The position numbers were made by a program, and so were the translations under genes. The notes beneath the pieces are model-generated. The model did no database searches. It saw only the letters and a list, made by a program, of their open reading frames with translations, and was not told where the DNA came from. Source: Cricetomys ansorgei (lineage: Eukaryota > Chordata > Mammalia > Rodentia > Nesomyidae). Taken from it: a stretch of DNA of 64,000 bases. This document shows, piece by piece, positions 10,143 through 21,354 of the stretch (positions within the stretch are counted from its first letter, which is position 1; the number at the start of each line of letters is the position of its first letter). The DNA lies in the NCBI GenBank assembly GCA_026225945.1, contig JAMJFZ010001089.1, forward strand, positions 7,772,501-7,836,500. The letters are read 5' to 3'.

Positions 10143-12189
10143 AATGGAAGTGAATATACAACGTACCCAAACTTATGGGATACAATGAAATCAGCACTAG
10201 AAGAAAAGTTCACAGCACTAATTGGAGAGACCTCGTACTAGCAACATAACAGCACACCTGAAAACTCTAGAACAAAACGAAGCAAACATGCCTAAGAGGA
10301 GAAGACAACAGGAAATAATCAAAGAGTTCATATCAATAAAATATAAACAAAGAACAATGCAAAGATTCAATGAAATAAAGAGTTGGTTCTTTGAGAAAAT
10401 CAGTAAAATAGACAAACCCCTATCAAAACTAAAAGCTGGAGATATCCAAATTAACAAAATCAGAAACAAAAAGGGGAACACAACAATAAACACTGAGGAA
10501 ATTCAAAATATCATTAGGATATACTTTAAAAATCTGTACTCTACCATATTGGAAAATCTAAAAGAAATGGATAATTTTCTTAAGAGGTACCAATTACCAA
10601 AGTTAAATCAAGATCAGATAAACATTTTAAATAGATTTATAACCCCTAGAAAAATAGAAGCAGTAATTAAAAATCTCTAAACCAAAAAAAAAAAAAAAAA
10701 AAAAAAAAAGGCCCAGGGTCAGGCAGTTTTAGAGTAGAATTCTATCAGACTTTCAAAGAATAATTAACAACACCAATAGTGCTCAAATTATTCCACAAAA
10801 CTCATTTTATGAGGCCACAGTTACACTGATATTAAAACCACACAAAAACTCAACAAAGAAGGAAATTACAGACCAATTTCCCTTATGAGCATAGATGCAA
10901 AAATACTGAATAAAATACTCACAAACTGAATCCAAGAACTCATCAAAAAGATCATTCACCATGATCAAATAGGCTTCATCCCAGAGATGCAGGGATGGTT
11001 CAACATATGAAAATCAGTCAATGTCATCCACCATGTAAACAAAATGAAAGAAAAAAACAAAAAACAAGACATGATCATCTCATTAGATGCCACAAAGGCC
11101 TTTGGCAGAATCCAACACCCCTTCATGAAAGTGCTGGAGAGATTAAGGATAAAAGGGACACACCTAAATATAATAAAGGCAATTTACAGCAAGCCTACTG
11201 CCAACATCAAATTAGATAGAGGGAAACTCAAAACAATTCCACTAAAATCAGGAACAAGACAAGGCTGTCCACCCTCTCCATATCTATGCAATGTAGTACT
11301 TAAAGTTGTAGCTAGAACAATAAAACAACTGAAGGAGCTCAAGGGGATGCAAATGGGAAAGGAAGAAGTCAAAGTATCCTTATTTGCAGATGATATGATA
11401 CAAATGATATGACAGTATACATAAGCGACCCCAAAAATTTCACCAGAGAACTCCTACAGCTGACAAACCCCTTCAGTAAAGTGGCTGGATACAAGATTAA
11501 TGAAACAAACTAAATCAGCGGCCTTCTGACATACAAATGACAAAAGGACTTAGAAAGAAATCAGAAAAATAACGCCCTTCACAATAGCCACAAATAACAT
11601 AAAATATCTTGGGGTGACTCTAACTAAGCAAGTGAAAGACTTGTATAGCAAACTTCAAGCCTCTGAAGAAAGAAATTGACGAAGATACCAGAAGATGGGA
11701 AAATCTCCCACGCTCATGGATTGTGTAGGGATTGACATAGTAAAAACGGACAGCCTATCAAAAGCAATCTATAGATTCAATGCACTCCTCATCAAAATTC
11801 CAATACAGTTCTTTACAAAGCTTGAAAGGGCAAATCTCAACTTCCTATGAAAAAAAGCAAACAAACAAAAAACCCAGAATAGATAAAACAATCATGAACA
11901 ATAAAAGAACTTCTGAAGGTATCACTGTCCTTGATTTCAAGTTGTACTGCAAGGCTATCATAATAAAAGTATTGGCATAAAAACAGACACTTTGATCAAT
12001 GGAATCAAGTTGAAGACCAGACAGATCTACACCCCTATGAACACTTGATTTTTTTTTTTTTTATAAAGAAGTCAGAAATACACACTGGAAACAAAGAAAG
12101 TATCTTCAACAAATGGTGCTGGTTAAACTAGATGTCTGCATATAGTAGTATTCAAATAGATCCATATTTATCACCCTGCACAAAAAATT
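10143..12189 (+). pseudogene. L1 ORF2 fragment (reverse transcriptase region), sense, broken
   Basis: Encodes remnants of the L1 ORF2 protein, the endonuclease/reverse transcriptase that copies L1 RNA at its target. The remnant begins upstream of the RT domain and runs past it. The 10222-10680 frame carries the pre-RT region (INKIRNKKGN, FKNLYST). The 11044-11412 frame carries RT motifs: [19 protein letters not shown], then LFADDM, the catalytic aspartate box. An A26 run at 10684-10709 and later stops and frameshifts disrupt it. After 11412 it continues only as broken frames, then ends abruptly at about 12187 before a probable target duplication. Not functional: the endonuclease domain and the C-terminal part are missing. 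Orientation is opposite to the adjoining L1 3' end. Confidence 0.9.
10684..10709 (+). repeat. A26 homopolymer inside L1 ORF2
   Basis: An uninterrupted run of 26 A at the position where L1 ORF2 normally has a short A-rich lysine stretch just before the proline/glycine-rich block of the RT domain. Consistent with slippage expansion of a native A-run. Confidence 0.9.
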
Positions 12190-12201
12190 CAGATTCCTTA
12201 C
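12190..12201. repeat. Probable right target-site duplication of the inverted L1
   Basis: CAGATTCCTTAC, partner of 9458-9469. Confidence 0.55.
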
Positions 12202-12979
12202 TTTTAAATAATGAATTCTGCTGAAGTGACTGCTTTAGAGCTCTCCGTGGATCAATTCCTTTACACTTGAGATGTGCCCTTTGCTTCGTTCCTGAGCAAT
12301 AAGTGTTTGAAATCAATAGTGTGTTTGCATCATCAGAGGGCAAACGTCCTTTGAAGGAAGGAAAAAGGAGAGGTTTGAGAAATTAAAGCAGTTGATATGA
12401 AGTAGTGGATTTTGCTGGTGGTAGATGAGCTCTAAGGAGTGGAAAGAGAGGAGAAGACTGCTGAAGAGGGTGAGGGAACTGCCTCACAAGCCCCCCTTCA
12501 ACCCCAGGACCAAAAGTCAAATCCATCAGCTAGAATACAGGATTCTGAACTGCAGATCCCACTAGCGCTCATAGGATGAGCTTACTGAATTATAAGTAGC
12601 ATTATAAAGTGGAACAAAGTAGAATAGAGTGGGAATTCGAGGGTATTCCATGTAGTAAGAAGAAACATTGCTTTGTAAAATTTGGTTTATGTGTGTATTT
12701 ATACACGTGGAGTCACAATATGAAATAGATCCTAACTATAGTAGAAGTCAAACATTTTGGAAAGTGTAGAGCTATAGAGTCTGCTTGAAGAATGCATCCG
12801 AAGCCTTATTAATAGTAATGGAGAAAAGAGAGACTCAGATCTGCTTGAAACACGGCAAGAATTCTGCAACAATAAATTCAGGGTCTAAGCAGAAAGGACC
12901 TCACAACCCCGAGGGCATATTCAACACACAGCAGCATCTTCCATCTGGTAACTTGACAGTTCTTCTTTCTTACGTTCTG
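12202..12979. other. Unassigned non-coding stretch
   Basis: Nothing recognised. Short frames only. Confidence 0.45.
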
Positions 12980-13318
12980 TTACATTAGTTCCCTTTCTCA
13001 TCACTGTCTCCATATACCCAACAAGAAGCAAGACGGTGGAGGAAGGATTGTCTTGGCTCAGCATTTGAGGACACGGTCTGTCACGGCAGGGAAGGCACGA
13101 CAGCAGGAACAGATGGAGTCTGTGGCAGCAGGAACGTGGAGATGCTTGTTCATATCTCTGCAGACCAAGAAGCAGAGATGGCCAGGACTCTAAGCCTCAA
13201 GACCCCTACCTAGAGACCCACTTTCTTCAGCTAGCCCCCACCTCTCAAAGGTTCTACACATTCTACAAATACCTCCACCAGCCAAAGACGAACTGTTCAA
13301 ACACACGGGGGAGTTTTA
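12980..13318 (+). mobile_element. Rodent ~350-bp interspersed repeat, diverged copy
   Basis: Recognised from the block order ttctcatcactgt, acaagaagcaa, ggaggaaggattgtcttggctca, ggcagggaaggca, cagcaggaaca, caaggttct-like caaaggttctacac. These match the common rodent repeat that reads ctcattgctgtgac...ggaaggaaggg...ggctcacag. I do not give a Repbase name because I am unsure of it. Confidence 0.65.
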
Positions 13319-14221
13319 GCAAACTGAATATTGGCTTTGGGGTTAGGTAGATTATTAGTCAGTCCCAATCCAACTATTCCCTATTCTTTCTGGCCTGTTG
13401 CTCTATCTTTAAAATTGAAGTAATTATGCCTTGGGCACAATCATTTTTAACAACCAAGACAGCTAATGCTATAAGATGTTTAACCCAGTCTCTGTAACAC
13501 AGGACACTCTCAATAAATAAATGGTAGTTCTCATAGTGGGAACAAAATTAAACAGTTTTCTGTTTCTGCTAACCTAAAATGCCCAAGAGCAGAACACTCC
13601 TCGTGATGGCTGGTAATGCACGTCAGACATCATCTCAGTAAACTGCAACTTTGTCCTCACCCACACTGGAGATGCTGCCATTCTGTGTAAGAATAATAAA
13701 TTATCACAGCAAGCAAGCAAGGAGAGTTGTTCACCTCCATAAACTGCCTCTTCAATCCGGCCAGAAGGCTGGATCATTTCTGGGCTGTTCTCCAAATGGA
13801 AAACTGAAGAACATGGTGTTTCTACTCAGGGTGAGTAAGTGAGCTGCTGACTTGGACAAAGTCCCTGCCCCAGATGCAGTTCTGCTTCTCACATTGTTTT
13901 GGGTCACAATCCTGAAGGCTGGTATGAAGTGTCCTCTTTTCTTGCAGTAGCTTTCAGCATCCTGTCAGGGAAGAAGAGCATGCAAGTGATCCAGTTGTTT
14001 GTAAGATATGCGGTTGTTGTTTGTGAACAGTGGCAATGGGAAATTCAAGCGACTTTCATGAATGTGGAATGTCTTTCTTGAAGCCGTTTCTCGTGCTCAA
14101 CAAATTTTAGGGAACTGAGACTTGGGATTTTGCATGGACTGAGACCAGTGTCCATGAATGTGCCTATGCTGCTGGGTCTGTTGTTAGACACATGATGTAA
14201 TCATTTAACTGAAGACAGATA
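13319..14221. other. Unassigned non-coding stretch
   Basis: No repeat family recognised. Frames up to 73 codons without domains. Confidence 0.45.
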
Positions 14222-14905
14222 TTGAAGCTGGGGAGAGGGCTTAGCCGAGAGATATTCACAAATATAAGGACCATAGTTTTGGTCCCCAGAACCTATGTTA
14301 AAAAGATGGAAACAGTGATGCAGAGACAGGCAGATCCCTGAACTTCTTTGGGCAGCAAATCTAATGGGCTTCAGGTTCACAATCTTAAGGAGGAGAATGA
14401 CTGGCTTACCTGCTGTTCTATTGCTGTGAAGAGGCACCACGACCAAGACAGCTGTTATGAGAGGTAGCATTTGACTGGGGGCTTACTTACAGTTTCAGAG
14501 TTTTAGTCCATTATTATCATGGTGGGGAGCATGGTAGCATGCAGGCAGGCACTGGAACAGTACTGAGAGCTACATCCTGATCCATAAGCAGAGAGAGGGG
14601 GTGAGGACTGGGCTTGACATGGGCTTTTGAAACCTCAACCCCCCCTGCCCCAGTGACATAATTCCTCCAACAAGGCCATACCTCCTAATCCTTTCAAACA
14701 GTTCAGCTCCTTGCTGATTAAGCATTCACATATATGAGCCTATGGGGGCCACTTTCATTCAAACTACCACAGTGACTGAGGAAGGGGAAGATACTTAACA
14801 TCAACCTCTGGCCTCCACACGCACATGCACACACATGTGCACATGCAGATACCCACACTCACAAGAACATACACCATACACCACACCACACAGAGAGAAA
14901 GACAG
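14222..14905 (+). mobile_element. RSINE1/B4 SINE, sense, split by a nested repeat
   Basis: The left part (14222-14400) reads gctggggagagggctta, tttggtccccagaacc, gcagagacaggcagatccctg. The right part (14773-14905) resumes with aacctctggcctccacacgcac and a CA-rich tail, which is the normal downstream part of this SINE. The interruption is 14401-14772. Confidence 0.75.
14401..14772 (+). mobile_element. Rodent ~370-bp interspersed repeat nested in RSINE1
   Basis: Blocks tctattgctgtgaagaggca, tcagagttttagtccatta, catggtagcatgcaggcagg, attcctccaacaaggcc and atgagcctatgggggcca match a common rodent repeat. The word TGACTG occurs on both sides (left near 14398, right near 14774), a possible 6-bp target duplication. 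Confidence 0.75.
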
Positions 14906-15739
14906 AGACAGAGATAGAGAGGAAAGCAAGATCTGATAGATATAAGACAAGTCCTTCATTTTACAGGCAGAGAAGCAAACACCAGCAGTATTAGATTCTT
15001 TGCCTACTTTTGTCATATGGCTAGTGTGTGGCTTAGGATTTGAACAGAGGCATCTTGTGCCCAGGCCAGTACAAGTCCAGCTGGGTTCAAAAAGTCCCAT
15101 CAATGAATGTAAAGCAAGGGCAGTCCTTAACAGTTCAAGGCCAAAGCAGGACTATTTACAGACCCCTTCACACAACAGTCACGGAGTCTGTCCTTATGGC
15201 AGACTTTCCAGCAGAGGCAACTGCTGCACTGAAACATCCCATAATTCCCTCTCTGAAGCAGAGAAAGGACAGATTTCTGAAGGACCCTGGACAGTATGTT
15301 TCTAAAGCCCTGTCCGTGACCTTCAACTCAACGATTCCACTCCAAGAACTTAGTAATACAACAAAAATCTCAACGAAGGGAAAGATTTACTTGCCAGGAT
15401 GACATGACATTGTTTTTATAACAACAGGATCCTGTGCCCAAGAGAATTGTTTAAATAAGCTCTGATATATTTAGATCGTGGTTTATTTTATTTTGCAGCC
15501 ATAAAAATGATGTTGTAAGACAATAATGTCTTACAACCTGGGGAAGTGTTCGTGGTAGAGTGCTGAGGGAAAGCGCTCTGCACAACAGTGTGCCCATGTG
15601 GCTAATTTTGCCTCAAGGTTCTATACTTATACCTATATGTGTAAAAAAAATACAGAAACTCTGATGCATCAAGAGTAAATCATAAAGTGACTAGCCACTT
15701 TTACCTCTGGGTTTTGCTAGATTTCCCAGCATTTTGAGT
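14906..15739. other. Unassigned non-coding stretch
   Basis: A short GA-rich tract at 14893-14925 continues from the SINE tail. Two overlapping frames of 101 and 120 codons at 15000-15402 show no domain and no homology I recognise, and I regard them as chance. Confidence 0.45.
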
Positions 15740-15891
15740 ATATGTTTGTTTATTCTGAGGCAGCATTTTACTGTGGAGCCATGGCTGCCCTGGAACTTGC
15801 TATGGGGATCAAGGTGGCCTCAAACACAGAGATACCTGCCTGCTTCTGCCTCTCAAGTACTGGGATTAAAGGTGTGTACCTCCAAGCACAG
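15740..15891 (-). mobile_element. B1 SINE, antisense, old
   Basis: Diverged antisense B1: tctgaggcagcatttta, ggctgccctggaacttgct, cctgcttctgcctctcaagt, actgggattaaaggtgtg. Confidence 0.85.
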
Positions 15892-16136
15892 TTTTTTTTT
15901 TTAATTTAAACATATCTTACTTTTATTTGTGTGTGTATGTCTATGCACACACGCCCATAGGTATGGGTGCCAGTAGAAGCCGGAAGAGGGTGGCAGGTCC
16001 CCTGGAGTGGGAGTTACCGTCAGTTATGGATCATCCAAGCTGAGTGCTAAAATCCAAAAACACAGACAAACAAAAACTGTCCCTTTGCAAGAGTAGCGAG
16101 TGCTCTTAAACTCCGAGTATCTCTCCATTCCCAAGA
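15892..16136 (-). mobile_element. B3 SINE, antisense
   Basis: Starts with a T-run (its A-tail), then gtgtgtatgtctatgcacac, gtgccagtagaagccggaag, ggagtgggagttac, and ends gagtgctcttaaactcc...ctctccattccc, the antisense tRNA-like head of B3. Confidence 0.8.
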
Positions 16137-16154
16137 CGTTATTATGAGTACTAT

Positions 16155-16314
16155 TTGTTTTGTTTTGTTTTTTTTTTCAAGACAAGGTTTCGCTGTTGTA
16201 ACTCTGGCTGTCCAGGAACTCACTCTGTAGACCAGGCTGGCCTTGAACTCACAGAGATCTGCCTGCCTCTGCCTCCCAAGTACTGGGGCTAAAGGCGTGG
16301 GCCACCACCCGGCT
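16155..16314 (-). mobile_element. B1 SINE, antisense, relatively intact
   Basis: T-rich tail, caagacaaggtttcgct, the variant gtaactctggctgtcc, actctgtagaccaggctgg, gcctcccaagtactgggg, ggccaccacccggc. Third antisense SINE in a row from 15740. Confidence 0.92.
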
Positions 16315-16544
16315 CAGACATTGTTTTTATAAAGAGAGCTGTTCCTAGTCTGATTTCCCTCAGATGTGTGACTCTGTGACTATCCCAGCACCTGGGACTG
16401 TTGGGGAGAGCTCCAGACATTTGGTGGTTATGGCAACGGTGGGAACAGGTTCAAGATGTATCTGAAACGTCGTTGTGCTTTTGAGGTTTATTATAAGCAT
16501 AATCAAGCCCAAGGCTTTCTTTTTAAATGACTTCTTCATTTATT

Positions 16545-16960
16545 TTTCATTAATTATCTTAAAAATCAGCACACAAAGTGTTAGGTTTCCTTATGACATT
16601 TTCAAACGGAGTTAGATTTTGTTGATTCTTCTTTGCACCCCCTCTGTCTCCATACCCACCCCGTTCTCTTCTACCTCTTATAGCCTCCTTTTCACCTTGA
16701 TGGTACATATGACCCAATACTCCCCTGATGCCCTCCATCCTTTTCCCCACTCAGGGTCCCCTTCCTGGTTTCATAGCTTGCACCTGCAGTCACGTACATA
16801 CATAGACAAACGCCACAAGCTAGGATCTGCATGTGAGAGAGAACACGCAACTTTTCTCTCTCTCTGAGCCGTGTAATGCTTTCTAGACCCATCTATTTCC
16901 CTGTAAATCTCATGTTTCTAAAGTGGGTAAAACTACATCTTGTATGTATGTCCTACATTT
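16545..16960 (-). mobile_element. L1 LINE 3'-end fragment, antisense, old
   Basis: Matches the antisense tail of older rodent L1s: cacaaagtgttaggtttcc, ttatgacattttcaaacgg, a C/T-rich region, then gcatgtgagagagaacacgc and cccatctatttccctg. Diverged, so the subfamily is not assignable by eye. Confidence 0.65.
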
Positions 16961-17312
16961 TCATTATCTTCTACACTTCTTTAAGACTAAAGCTCTCAAA
17001 CCTGTATAGGACAAGTCTCTGTTAGCAGAACACCATTGACCCAGCGGTCTATTCCCACTTTCCACTGAGGAAACAAACACCTTGGCTATATTAACTTAGA
17101 CAAAAATAAAACTAACCATGTTGCAGTGGTTTGGAAATACGGAAAAAGCATGTATTTACTTCGTGCGAGAAACATATGATATGAGACATGGGATCACAGG
17201 TCGTCATGCCAGGCCATGCAGACAACAAACATAAAGCCAAACCAGGTCAGGTTACCATATTTGCCTTCTAGTATGTTACATATTATTTAAATTGAATGAA
17301 TTTAAAGATAGC
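16961..17312. other. Unassigned non-coding stretch
   Basis: Nothing recognised. Confidence 0.4.
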
Positions 17313-17336
17313 TTATATCAACTGAAGTTGATATAA
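17313..17336. repeat. Perfect inverted repeat (11-bp arms, 2-bp loop)
   Basis: TTATATCAACT, GA, AGTTGATATAA. A perfect short palindrome 69 bp upstream of a second perfect hairpin. Confidence 0.95.
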
Positions 17337-17405
17337 AAATGCATACCCAGTCCTTATACTACTCTGGAAGATGGATAAAAGTTAGTTTGATGGGAAATTA
17401 CAGGC

Positions 17406-17430
17406 GAGTAATGCAAAAAATGCATTACTC
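17406..17430. repeat. Perfect inverted repeat (10-bp arms, A5 loop)
   Basis: GAGTAATGCA, AAAAA, TGCATTACTC. Immediately followed by the smaller palindrome CTACACTGTAG (17430-17440). Confidence 0.95.
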
Positions 17431-17521
17431 TACACTGTAGGAGCAACTCCTAAACTAAAACAAATTAAGCCAATAAGGATTAAGCTGGACCAAGAGTAAT
17501 TATCACTAAAAGGTAGGAATG

Positions 17522-17640
17522 GATCAGATGTGGTGGTACAGGCTTTTCTAATCCCGGCACCACGATAACTGAGGTAAGGAATCAGGGCTGGAAGGGTAGC
17601 CTAGGCTACGCGGTGATAGCCCATCTCCGAGCAACAAATT
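17522..17640 (+). mobile_element. B1-like/proto-B1 SINE fragment, sense, old
   Basis: Degenerate 7SL-type body: gatgtggtggtacaggctt, taatcccggcac, tagcctaggctacgcg, and a weak A-rich end. Confidence 0.65.
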
Positions 17641-19625
17641 AATCAGAACTAGCGGCATCAGAAAACTCTAAGACAAAAGGGATGAGGAAGTAATTTGAAA
17701 ATTACCACAAAAAATGATAGAATTCATCTGGCAGCCCATACGCTAAGCCTGAGAAGATACAGAGGTGATCAACAGGACCCCTGTGCAAAGTGACATGCAA
17801 ATTCGTGAAGCACGTCATATTATTTCATCTTATTACTTTTGATGTTGTAAAATGAACGCAAAAACAAAGAATTTGAATGTTTGTCGTCCCCAACGTTTAA
17901 AATAATCCCATGGAAAATCCTTATGATTGCTGTGTCTCTGTGCTACCAATGTGACAGTACTGTGATGCGCAGTTTACCTGCAGCTTCACATGTCCCAGTA
18001 TGAACAGAAGAGATGGAATTCATCGTGTCTGCACACTCACCCCTGCCAAAGGAACTGCGTGGTGCTGGGAAGTCTCTTATTGCTGAACGTGAGACTGGAT
18101 TCATGTCCTTGGTAAAAACCAATGCAAAGCTATTCTGGGTTCATGAAGCCTGTGTCACTTATAGTATTCAGTCAACTCTTACTAAGTGGCTCTGTATAAA
18201 CTCTGTAGCCTTCCTCTGTTACTGGCCTGTAGGAATTTACAAAATATCTCTCATTTGGAATCAGTCTTCTCCGTGGACCACATACACTACAGTCCCAGTT
18301 AACACAGTCAGTCACTTTAGGTGCAAAATATTTCTTCCTCATGCATTGAGAAATTGAATAATCCCTAATTCATTGCTTCTCCCAGGGTTCCCGGTCCATC
18401 GAGCAGAGGGAACACACCCCAGGCCACGTCTGAAGAACTCTGTGAAACTGTGAGCAGCTTTCTCCAGTTCTTCTGTGCTCGTTCCTGTTTTCCAGCTTCT
18501 GTTTCTGCTCCAAGTCTCAGGAGTAGCAGAAATAGAAGGCAAATTTTGGAGGCCATCACACGCCAGGGTGTATTTCGCTGCTTGTGAGTTTTTTCACTTT
18601 CTTGGTTGTTTTACAAGACACTTTTCATATCTGATGTGTTACTTTTCAATCCTTGCACATCACAGTCCGCAGAAACAAAGGAGGACATTAGGATTTTATA
18701 AACAAACAAGGTGGGTTGAAGTGCTTTAATAATCTCCCTCTTGGGGGAATTAGTAATTGCATGAAAATTTCTAACTAGGCTCAGTGGGAAAGAAAAGTCT
18801 AGAAAGCCTAACTAGTAGACAGGTACCAGGATGTCCGTGTTTCTGGAGATTTTAAGAATTAGCTGGGATTTATTTACTGGACTGCAATGGTGTGGATATG
18901 AATTCTATATGGAAGGATTTTGTAAAACCCTCTCAGGTCAACAATGGTTTGACTTGCCTGATGTCACGTGGCCCTGATGGTTTACATTTTCCCAGTGGAG
19001 TCCAGAGGCCTCAGGCTCTTACAGCACTGAAGGAATGGTACTGTATGGTTGCAAGGGTAAGCTCTAAGGCTAATTAGGGTTAGTGGGTTTGGGGGTGAGC
19101 TTCTGATTGCCTCTGCCTTCTGCAGCTTCCTTTCTCCCAGCCTGGGCTGCCCAGTTAGGACAAGCTAGGCCCAAACACTTTGAACATTTCTGGGCTTTGT
19201 TTTCTGGCCCTTCTCTGTTCCTGTGTTCTCTGCTCAGGGGTCACACTGTGACCCCTTCCAACGTCTCTGTGTTTTCTGAGTCCTCCTACCTACACCTGCT
19301 CAGGGAATGGCCTGACTTTTGAGTATAGGCTAGGGGTGAACATGGCCTTTCTATGGTATCAACATTCTCAAGCTTTCTTGAAAAGATGTGGAGGTCATGC
19401 ACCTTGGAAAAGTTGGTGTGAGTACTATGCAGTGAGAGAGATTGCCCAAATTCCTTGAAATCACACCATTTCCCCTTTCTGGGAAAACTTTGACTATAGA
19501 GGGAGCTGTAGGAGAGTGTGGATTTAAATCAGAAACCACTGCTGGCCACCTCCAAGGCTGTTGAAAACTTCCAAAAAAGATTTCTGACTTTTTCCCTAGG
19601 AAAAAAATCTGAGCATATCCCTTAG
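17641..19625. other. Unassigned, largely unique non-coding stretch
   Basis: About 2 kb without a recognised repeat. The 114-codon frame at 18013-18357 and others nearby have no domain. No splice or polyadenylation pattern ties them together. Confidence 0.45.
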
Positions 19626-19960
19626 TTTTTTGTTTCTAGGACCAAAATGCCCAACAGAAACAACTTCAGGGAAGAAGGATTTGTCTTGGCTCATGGTTTC
19701 AGAGGGGTCAGTCTTTCATGGTGAGGACAGAGCAGTTCACATTACAGCTGCTGAAAAAAAGGGGGGGCATGATGGTACTCAGCGACCACCTTCTCTGTTT
19801 TCCGTGCCCTCAGCCCATGGTGTGGTGCTACCCACACTCAGGATGGATCTCTTCTCTTCAGCTAATTCTCCCTAGAAATGCTGGCGCTGACATACCCAGA
19901 GCCTCAGCCTCTAGCTGCAGTCGAGTAACAGTAAAGACTATCTGCCACAGCTGACCTGTC
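19626..19960 (+). mobile_element. Rodent ~350-bp interspersed repeat, diverged copy
   Basis: Blocks caacagaaacaacttcaggg, ggatttgtcttggctcatgg, cagcccatggtgtggtgcta, cccacactcaggatgga and aattctccctagaaatgc match the same family as 12980-13318. Confidence 0.7.
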
Positions 19961-20333
19961 CAGCAGTGCTCCTGTCACACCTGCATGCATACTCTCCTGG
20001 ATGTAGGGACAGAGCAGGGCAGAGCGTTATCTGTTGCTGCTCAGTTTTGTCATCTATGGGATGGTTGTAACAGTAGTACAGTCAAGTATTACAGGATGAA
20101 ATTTCAGTCGGCGACAGGTCACAGATAGACAGTGGTTCCTGGAGATTAGAGCAGAGCTGAAAGCTTCCCACTGTCTGTGGATGCTGTAGTCTTCCTAATG
20201 TATAGTGTGGTGGTGCTTGTGGTAATGTTGGTGTAAACAACCAGCTGCACTGTGTGTACACTGTATAATATATACTTGATAGTAACCAGCTGTGTTGCTG
20301 GTTTATGTATTACTGTGTTTTGTACTTTAAAAA

Positions 20334-20334
<1 letters not shown>
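19961..20334. other. Unassigned non-coding stretch
   Basis: Nothing recognised. Confidence 0.4.

Positions 20335-20377
<43 letters not shown>
20335..20377. repeat. GT microsatellite
   Basis: About 20 uninterrupted GT units, joined to the tail of the antisense B3 that follows. Confidence 0.97.
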
Positions 20378-20378
<1 letters not shown>

Positions 20379-20394
20379 CTGTCTATCTGCCTAT

Positions 20395-20565
20395 CTGTCT
20401 CTCTGCGTGTGGGTATGTGTACATACCTGTGCCTGTGGAGGATACCCAAGGGTATCAGCATCCCTGGAACTGGACTTACAAGTGGGTGTGGGTACTAGGA
20501 ATTGGCCTCAAGACCTCTGCCAAAACAATATGTGCTTTTCACCACTAAGCCATCTCTTCATTCCC
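20395..20565 (-). mobile_element. B3 SINE, antisense
   Basis: Antisense B3 body: gtgcctgtggaggatacc, ccctggaactggacttaca, ctaggaattggcct, ending accactaagccatctcttc. Confidence 0.75.
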
Positions 20566-21283
20566 TATAAGGAACTACAAAAGTTATTTTGGAATATACT
20601 CATACTTTTATGACATAAAAATATCTGTCACATTGTCCCAACAGTAGCCTCATGTATCTTAGATAATCACACCTTTTGGTGGTGTCAAGAGGTCATTGGT
20701 AACTGACCTGGACCATCTGGGTTTGTGCAAGCGCATCCGACGACGTTTGCTAATGAATGAATATCTGGGTAGTACAGCGCTGATAACATCACCAACACGA
20801 AGCAGTAGACTCCTGTAGTGACGTCTCTCTCTCTCGAGATTACATGGAATGATATTGTAGATGGTATTTGCAAGAATGCCTGGCATGCAGAAATTACGGT
20901 GACATTTAGTTACTGCTTCTGTTTAAAGCTACAGGCTATAAAGACTTAGGTTCTAACTTTGGAATAATGCCTAGTGGTGAGTGTTTTCGCCCTCCTTTGG
21001 CTTTCCTGTTTCTCTTTGTTTTCAGCTGAAAGGTCAAAATTAAGTAATAGGCCATATTTTCTCAATTTGAACATTTGGGGATTTACATGGTAGTAAATTA
21101 TTTCTAGGAGCTTTGGTCTTAAAGTGATTCTCTTCCTGGTCCCATGGAACATTCGGGGGACGTTATAACATTTAATTTTTTTGGCTTGGTTCAGAATGTA
21201 TACATAAATATCAATTTTGACTTTACCATATCAGCTACTATCTGAAACAAAGAATCAAATTTCACTGTGTGTATGCATGTGTA
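20566..21283. other. Unassigned non-coding stretch
   Basis: Nothing recognised. Short minus-strand frames only. Confidence 0.4.
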
Positions 21284-21354
21284 TGAGAGAGAGAGAGAGA
21301 GACAGAGAGACAGAGACAGAGAGAGAGAGAGAGCTAGAGAGAGAGACAAAGAGA
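21284..21354. repeat. GA-rich microsatellite
   Basis: Imperfect GA/CAGA repeat of about 70 bp. Confidence 0.95.

Noticed and set aside
20252..20613. Frames rich in valine and cysteine near 20.3 kb, and similar frames at 25.4-25.7, 39.3-39.5 and 60.5-60.8 kb
   Set aside because: They are translations of GT/CA microsatellites, not genes.
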